A stretch of 64,000 nucleotides of DNA. Origin: Streptomyces luteogriseus. GTDB taxonomy: Bacteria > Actinomycetota > Actinomycetes > Streptomycetales > Streptomycetaceae. The stretch is taken from the NCBI RefSeq assembly GCF_014205055.1, contig NZ_JACHMS010000001.1:5580001-5644000 (forward strand), read 5' to 3'. The notes below the pieces were generated by a model that made no database searches, was not told the origin of the DNA, and worked only from the letters and a program-made list of their open reading frames with translations. The position numbers and the translations under genes were made by a program. How positions within the stretch are numbered: position 1 is the first letter of the stretch; each line of letters opens with the position of its first letter. Of this stretch, positions 59,663 to 64,000 are shown piece by piece.

Positions 59663-61485
59663 GTTCCGGACCCCGGAGTTCCGGACCCCGGATGCTCCCT
59701 CTGCTCGTCGCCCCGCTCCGGGCACGCCCCGGGCGTCTGCTCGCACTGATCCTGTGGTCCCTGGTCGAGGCCGTCCCCGCCCTGCTCGCCGGCCAGCTCG
59801 TGGCTCGAGCGGTCGATCGCGGGTTCACCGTCGGCCGGCCGCTCACCGGGCTGGCCTGGCTGGCCCTGCTGGGCCTCGGCGTGTTCGCCGGAGCATGGGC
59901 GACCCGGCAGGCCTACCCGCTGCTCGCGGCGGTCGTAGAGCCCTTCCGGGACGACCTCGTGCGCACGGTGGCCGAGGGCTCCCTGCGGCAGGCCGTGGCG
60001 GGCCGGCCCGTCGACGCCTCGGGCGTGTCCCGGCTGACGCTCCAGGTGGAGATGGTGCGCGAGGCCTACGCGGGCGTGCTGATGGTCGTCCGCGGGTTCC
60101 TCCTCACCGTGGGCGGGGCGCTGCTCGGCATGGTCTTCCTCGCGCCGCTGATCCTGCTGCTCGTCCTGCCGCCGCTGCTCGCGGGACTCGGGCTGTTCCT
60201 GGTCCTGCTGCGCCGGATGGCCGGCGCCCAGCGCGACGCCATCGTCGCGGACGAACGCGTCGCGGAGGCCGCCGGCGCCGCGAGCGCGGCCGGCCGGGAC
60301 ATCGTGGCCTGCGGCGCGGAGGACGGCGTACGAGCGGACCTCGTGACCCACGTCGACACCCAGGCGGCCGCCGCCCGCCGCCTCGCCGCCCTGATGCCGG
60401 CCCGCGTGCTGTGCCTGGCCGTCGCCGGCTGGCTCCCTCTGCTCCTGCTGCTCGTGGCCGCCCCCGGGCTGCGTGCGGGAGGGCTGTCCGCCGGTGCCGT
60501 GCTGGGAGCGGCGACGTATGTGACGGGCGGACTGCAACCGGCGGTCAGGTCCCTCATCCAGGGACTCGGCGGCAGCGGACTCCGTCTCGTGGTCGCGCTG
60601 CGGCGTATCCACGAGGCGTATCCGCCGGCGCCCCAGGGAGCGGGGAGGCCGGGCCCCGCCTCCCCGCCCACGACGGGCCCGCCCCCCTACGCCATCGAAC
60701 TGACCGCTGTCACTTTCGCCTACGGCCCCCAGGCCGACCCGGTGTTCGAGGACCTCGACCTCACGCTGCCGGAAGGCGGGCATCTGGCGGTCGTCGGCCC
60801 GAGCGGCATCGGCAAGTCCACACTGGCCGGCCTGATCGGCGGCACCCTGGAGCCCGGCACCGGCCTGGTCCGCCTCGGCGGCCGGGCACCCGACGCCCTG
60901 CACCCCGCCGATCTCTCCGCCCTGCGCGTCCTCGTGCCACAGGAGGCCTACGTCTTCTCGGGCGTCCTGGCCGAGAACCTGCGCTATCTGCGGCCCGACG
61001 CGTCCGACGCGGAGGTGGGGTCGGCGGTCGACGCCGTAGGGGCGGGGCCGCTCGTGGCACGGCTCGGCGGGATCGGCGCCGTGATCGACCCGGCCGCGCT
61101 CTCCTCGGGCGAGCGCCAGCAGATCGCCCTCGTCCGCGCGTATCTGTCCCCGGCGCCGGTGGTCCTCCTGGACGAGGCGACCTGCCACCTCGACCCTGCC
61201 GCCGAGGCCCGGGCGGAGGAGGCGTTCGCCCGGCGGCCCGGCACCCTGCTCGTCATAGCCCACCGCATCAGTTCGGCCCTGCGCGCCCGCCGGGTACTCG
61301 TCCTGGACGGCGACCGGGTGGTGAGCGGCACCCACGGGGAGGCCCTCGAACGGTCGGAGCTCTACCGGGACCTGGTGGGGCACTGGAGCGACGGCGGACA
61401 CGGCCCGACGGTGGACGGTGACGCCGAGGCGGCGCCCGCCGGCGGCCGGACGGTCGGAGCTACGCCACCAAGGACGCGGTCATGA
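59659..61485 (+). CDS. ramB: ABC half-transporter of the lanthipeptide cluster (RamB type)
   Basis: A 608-aa partner of RamA. The membrane domain covers about residues 20-320, and the ATPase follows with Walker A PSGIGKST (Lys386), a slightly unusual signature LSSGERQQIALVRAY, Walker B VVLLDEATCHLD and switch His in IAHRISSAL. It begins with a duplicated SSGPR. The GTG start overlaps the RamA stop. The two ATPases have different signatures and presumably form a heterodimer. Confidence 0.92.
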   Translation: MSSGPRSSGPRMLPLLVAPLRARPGRLLALILWSLVEAVPALLAGQLVARAVDRGFTVGRPLTGLAWLALLGLGVFAGAWATRQAYPLLAAVVEPFRDDLVRTVAEGSLRQAVAGRPVDASGVSRLTLQVEMVREAYAGVLMVVRGFLLTVGGALLGMVFLAPLILLLVLPPLLAGLGLFLVLLRRMAGAQRDAIVADERVAEAAGAASAAGRDIVACGAEDGVRADLVTHVDTQAAAARRLAALMPARVLCLAVAGWLPLLLLLVAAPGLRAGGLSAGAVLGAATYVTGGLQPAVRSLIQGLGGSGLRLVVALRRIHEAYPPAPQGAGRPGPASPPTTGPPPYAIELTAVTFAYGPQADPVFEDLDLTLPEGGHLAVVGPSGIGKSTLAGLIGGTLEPGTGLVRLGGRAPDALHPADLSALRVLVPQEAYVFSGVLAENLRYLRPDASDAEVGSAVDAVGAGPLVARLGGIGAVIDPAALSSGERQQIALVRAYLSPAPVVLLDEATCHLDPAAEARAEEAFARRPGTLLVIAHRISSALRARRVLVLDGDRVVSGTHGEALERSELYRDLVGHWSDGGHGPTVDGDAEAAPAGGRTVGATPPRTRS

Positions 61486-61503
61486 CCAGGGTGTCGCGGG
61501 TCG

Positions 61504-61620
61504 GGGGGGCGAGGATCGAAGGGGCGAGGACCGCGGGGGCGAGGACCGCGGGGGCGAGGGGCGAGGATCGAGGGGGCGAGGATCGAGGGGGCGAGGGGCG
61601 AGGGGCGAGAGTCGAGAGGA
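61504..61620. repeat. G-rich minisatellite between ramB and ramR
   Basis: About seven imperfect units of GGGGGCGAGGATCGA or GGGGGCGAGGACCGC, in the gap between the two convergent genes. It is not coding on either strand. It resembles in composition the repeat at the end of ramA. Confidence 0.75.
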
Positions 61621-61642
61621 ACGAGACCGCCCGACGCGTTCG

Positions 61643-62293
61643 TCAGACCCATCCCGCCTCGGTGGCGATCCTGATCGCGTCCACACGACTGCGGGCCTGG
61701 GTCTTCGCCACGGCGGAGGACAGATGGTTCCGTACGGTCCCGACGGAGATGTACAGCTGCGCCGCCACGTCCCGGGTCGAAGCCCCCTGCGCCGTGAGCC
61801 GCAGCACCGACACCTCACGCGGCGTCAGCGGATTCTCGGTCGCGGTGGCGGCGGCCAGCGCCAACTCCGGATCGACCACCCGACGGCCTTGCGCCACCTG
61901 CCTGATGTCCTCCGCGAGCCGCGCGGTCGGCGCGTCCTTGCGGACGAACCCGACGACCCGGGCCGACAGCGCGCGGCGTACGTGTTCCGGCCGCGCCACG
62001 CTGGTCAGCAGCAGGGTGCGACAGGAGGGCAACCGTGCCTGCAACTCCACCGCGGCGGTGATCCCGTCCGTGCCGGGCAGGTCGATGTCGAGGACCGCCA
62101 CGTCCGGCGGCGTGCGCAGGGCGGTGGGGACGATGAGATCACCGTGATCCACTGCCGCGACGACCTCGAGGTCGGGTTCCTGGGACAACAGCGCGGTCAA
62201 CGCCTGACGAATCAGCGGAGCGTCCTCGGCAAGGAGCACACGAATACGGCCGGCGCCTCCGGATAGGCCGTTGCCCGTTCTCTCCTGCAGCAC
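61643..62293 (-). CDS. ramR: LuxR-family response regulator (RamR-like)
   Basis: A 216-aa NarL/FixJ-type regulator. The receiver domain has the acidic pair Glu23-Asp24 (LLAEDAPL), phospho-acceptor Asp69 (AVLDIDLPG) and Lys in VRKDAP. The C-terminal helix-turn-helix is LTPREVSVLRLTAQGASTRD followed by VAAQLYISVGTVRNHLSSAV. The GTG start has GGGGGG at eight bases. Its position, convergent with ramB, is that of RamR in the SapB cluster, where it activates ramC; RamR has no adjacent kinase there either. Confidence 0.92.
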   Translation of the reverse strand: MLQERTGNGLSGGAGRIRVLLAEDAPLIRQALTALLSQEPDLEVVAAVDHGDLIVPTALRTPPDVAVLDIDLPGTDGITAAVELQARLPSCRTLLLTSVARPEHVRRALSARVVGFVRKDAPTARLAEDIRQVAQGRRVVDPELALAAATATENPLTPREVSVLRLTAQGASTRDVAAQLYISVGTVRNHLSSAVAKTQARSRVDAIRIATEAGWV

Positions 62294-62667
62294 GATGAGA
62301 CCCCCCGTTGGTCGCGTCACGTTCGAACCAATGACATGTGACGTCGAACAGGTGAGCAAGGAGTAAACCGGCCACAAGGCCGTCTCAGGCCACCGACTCG
62401 AATTTTCCCTCCTTGAGGGAGGGCGGAACCTCGGCATTCCGGGCGTCGATGTCAAATGGAGTGAGACGTAAAGGCGGCAGCAGCGGAATGCGGAAACTTG
62501 AGTGGCCTACTGGGAGACGCCGAAGTCGACGGCGCGGTTTCGCGTATCAGGGCCTGAACAGCCGGCGTTCGATCTCGTCACCGCAGATACGGCGCCCGAG
62601 CCGACGACTCTCCACCGTGGGCCCAGCGGTCCAGGAGCATGCAGTACCGGACATAGGTGCTGGTGGG

Positions 62668-63060
62668 TCATCCGCCCTCACCGAGCGAGTCCCACGCGCA
62701 GATGTTTCTGAGCATGGCCGCCACCTGGGAGTCGAGGATCAGGCACGGGTGGTCGAGAGCGCCGGACCCAGATACGCGATGGCGTTGCGGCCTCCCGGAC
62801 GTAAAGCTTCGTACGCCTGCGCCGGATCCTCTCTGGCCGTCCCACCAGTGGGCGGCTATGCGGACCGTGTGACTGTCGATCCGCCTCCGACCGCTGCTCG
62901 ACAAGAGCCTCACGACACGCGCCCGGCAACCGCGGGTGAGACAGGTCGGTGAGTGCCACGACCTCGTCCTGCCCCGCGGCGAGGAGGAATACCGACTTCG
63001 GTGCTCAGGCCTGTCGATACCGGCACGGCTTTCCGAGCACCGCTTTACGAGTTCGGTCCA
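62668..63060 (-). pseudogene. Probable decayed gene of unknown family
   Basis: In the roughly 1 kb between ramR and the last protein gene no frame is intact, but protein-like pieces appear in different minus-strand frames: KSVFLLAAGQDEVVALTDLS then HPRLPGACREALVEQ (62890-62990), VRIAAHWWDG (about 62855), AQAYEALRPGGRNAIAYLGP then ALSTT (62760-62830), and LILDSQVAAMLRNICAWDSL (62690-62745). Together they read like one protein broken by at least three frameshifts. The family is not recognised. Base composition here is less GC-biased than in the neighbours. Nothing else is seen in 62294-63334. Confidence 0.4.
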
Positions 63061-63272
63061 TGCGTGGCCCGGCTGTGTCATCGTGCGGTGGCGGTGGTTG
63101 CGCCGGACGTGGAACACGCAGGGGTGCCGGCGTCCGACACCGCCGATGCCACTCGTGGATGTCAACTCGTGCTATCCGCAGGCGAATTCTTCAGGTGATC
63201 AGTGATGGCGAACTCCACCCGCCCCATGCCACACGCATTCAGCAGGCGGCAACGGCTGGAGGACCAGCCCAC

Positions 63273-63314
63273 GGGGCGGCGGCCGTACTCCTGAGAGCAT
63301 CCGGCCGCCGCCCC
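63273..63314 (-). terminator. Terminator of the last protein gene
   Basis: Perfect 13-bp arms GGGGCGGCGGCCG / CGGCCGCCGCCCC with a 16-nt loop, 21 nt after the minus-strand stop. Confidence 0.8.
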
Positions 63315-63334
63315 TTCCCCCGTTCGGCCCGGTA

Positions 63335-63667
63335 CTACTCGATGCTCCAGCCGACACTGCCGACGCCCGAGCTGTACCAGGCACAGGTGGCGGAGGACTG
63401 ACCGTACTGGCCCGGGTTCAGGGTCACCCAGTCACCGGAGACATCGGGGGCCCGGCCGCAGACGACCTCGGCGCGGAACCGGATGGTGCGGTCGCTGTTG
63501 TTCGTGCAGCTGGCGATGCCCCGGTCCGTGTCGACACCGTGGACCGCGCCCCGGCAGTCGACCGAGCCCGCGGCCGACGCCGGGGCGGCCATGGCGCCGA
63601 CGGACAGGGCCACCGCCGAAACGGTGGTGGCCAGCCCTGCGGCGAACATCTTCTTACTGCGGATCAT
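63335..63667 (-). CDS. Small secreted cysteine-containing protein
   Basis: A 110-aa exported protein. The signal peptide (MIRSKKMFAAGLATTVSAVA, cut after ASA) is followed by about 75 residues with four cysteines (VDCRGAV, IASCTNN, EVVCGRA, ATCAWYSS) and many Gly/Ser/Thr, suggesting a small beta-sandwich held by two disulfides. The ATG encoding MIRSKK has GGGGG at about eight bases; longer starts would hide the signal peptide. The family is unknown to me. Such proteins are common in Streptomyces secretomes. Confidence 0.8.
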   Translation of the reverse strand: MIRSKKMFAAGLATTVSAVALSVGAMAAPASAAGSVDCRGAVHGVDTDRGIASCTNNSDRTIRFRAEVVCGRAPDVSGDWVTLNPGQYGQSSATCAWYSSGVGSVGWSIE

Positions 63668-63885
63668 CTTCGTGCCCCCGAGAGGTTGCCGTTTGCATGT
63701 GCTGACCCCACTGAAGGGCACGGGGGCGTCCCCGGGTACCTGACACCCGTCAGGGTGCCCGGCACGTATTCGACCCGGCCACCAGCGAATCCCCGGCACC
63801 AGCCGGACAGCCCCGAAGCCCGCCCTTGACCATCGAGAGGGCGTCCGGGACTTCGTCACATCGGTTGACATGCACCCTGATCAGT

Positions 63886-63910
63886 AAAAAGCCCTCCCCA
63901 ATGGGAAGGC
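63886..63910 (-). terminator. Rho-independent terminator downstream of the tRNA fragment
   Basis: On the minus strand GCCTTCCC-ATTG-GGGAGGGC followed by TTTTT, a hairpin plus U-tract, nine bases beyond the tRNA 3' end. It is the only terminator in the window with a real U-tract, as expected for a stable RNA gene. Confidence 0.8.
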
Positions 63911-63920
63911 GGAGACTTGC

Positions 63921-63966
63921 GCCCCCGGCAGGACTCGAACCTGCGGCCAAGCGCTTAGAAGGCGCA
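63921..63966 (-). tRNA. 3' fragment of tRNA-Arg(UCU), probable attachment site
   Basis: On the minus strand one reads an anticodon loop CTTCTAA (anticodon TCT), a five-base variable loop, the T arm GCAGG-TTCGAGT-CCTGC and the acceptor 3' strand CGGGGGC plus G. The matching 5' acceptor strand (GCCCCCG) and a D arm (TAGCTCA-like) are not in the 35 bases upstream, though the window extends far enough to show them. The gene is therefore a 3' part only, as left at one end of an element integrated into the tRNA. Confidence 0.7.
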
Positions 63967-64000
63967 ACGAGTGACACCCCACTGCTGACCTGCGTACTTG

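Noticed and set aside
63918-64000. A complete tRNA gene at the right end
   Set aside because: There is no 5' acceptor strand complementary to CGGGGGC and no D arm in the 35 bases where they should be; only the 3' part is supported.
1-64000. Insertion sequences or transposase genes
   Set aside because: I looked for transposase motifs and long terminal inverted repeats and found none; the repeats seen are local or dispersed intergenic ones.

Overview
The window is chromosomal DNA from a Streptomyces. It has very high GC with strong third-position GC, many GTG/TTG starts, GGAGG-type ribosome binding sites and near-perfect GC-rich hairpin terminators. It also has marker genes of the genus: rodlins, chaplins, a melC1/melC2 tyrosinase pair and a SapB-type class III lanthipeptide cluster. 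The order ribose operon, citrate synthase, copper ATPase, mmsA, rdlB/rdlA, chpD, chpA, EPS genes, chpF, tyrosinase, chpG agrees with what I remember of the S. coelicolor SCO27xx region, so most of the window looks like conserved core.

Layout. 1-4.6 kb: ribose uptake and phosphorylation (rbsA cut by the window edge, a permease/binding-protein fusion, rbsK, rbsD). 4.7-10.3 kb: an unknown protein, a GNAT acetyltransferase, two tiny membrane proteins, a RecD2-type helicase and citrate synthase. 10.9-13.6 kb: copper export (CopA, CopZ, a CsoR-like operator) and the decayed tail of an MMPL transporter. 14.1-21.3 kb: a zinc alcohol dehydrogenase, a small MerR-like protein, and a myo-inositol operon (iolC, a Cgl0158-type aldolase, an iolB remnant, iolD, mmsA). 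21.4-30.3 kb: an APC permease, a hydrolase-ABC ATPase fusion with its permease, a VWA lipoprotein and an acyl-CoA synthetase.

30.3-49.1 kb is an aerial-hypha surface region. It holds divergent rodlins, four chaplins (one with an LPETG anchor), a secreted GH26-like hydrolase, an eight-gene translationally coupled exopolysaccharide operon, a VKOR-type disulfide enzyme, small secreted proteins and a tyrosinase pair. Five of the rodlin/chaplin genes are preceded by hexamer pairs with an exact 16-nt spacer that resemble sigma-BldN promoters.

49.1-62.3 kb holds a hydroxyacid dehydrogenase, an orphan DesK-type histidine kinase, an orphan FtsX-type permease whose second codon is TTA, and a class III lanthipeptide cluster: a RamC-type synthetase, two identical 37-aa precursors, two ABC half-transporters and a RamR-like regulator. 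Its placement next to the chaplin/rodlin/EPS genes makes this the most interesting part of the window: several hydrophobic-surface systems together under what looks like developmental control (bldA via TTA, sigma-BldN, RamR).

The last 1.7 kb has a decayed reading frame, a small secreted protein, and a 3' fragment of tRNA-Arg(UCU) with a proper terminator. That fragment is what is left at the edge of a tRNA-targeted integrative element, which should lie just beyond the right end of the window.
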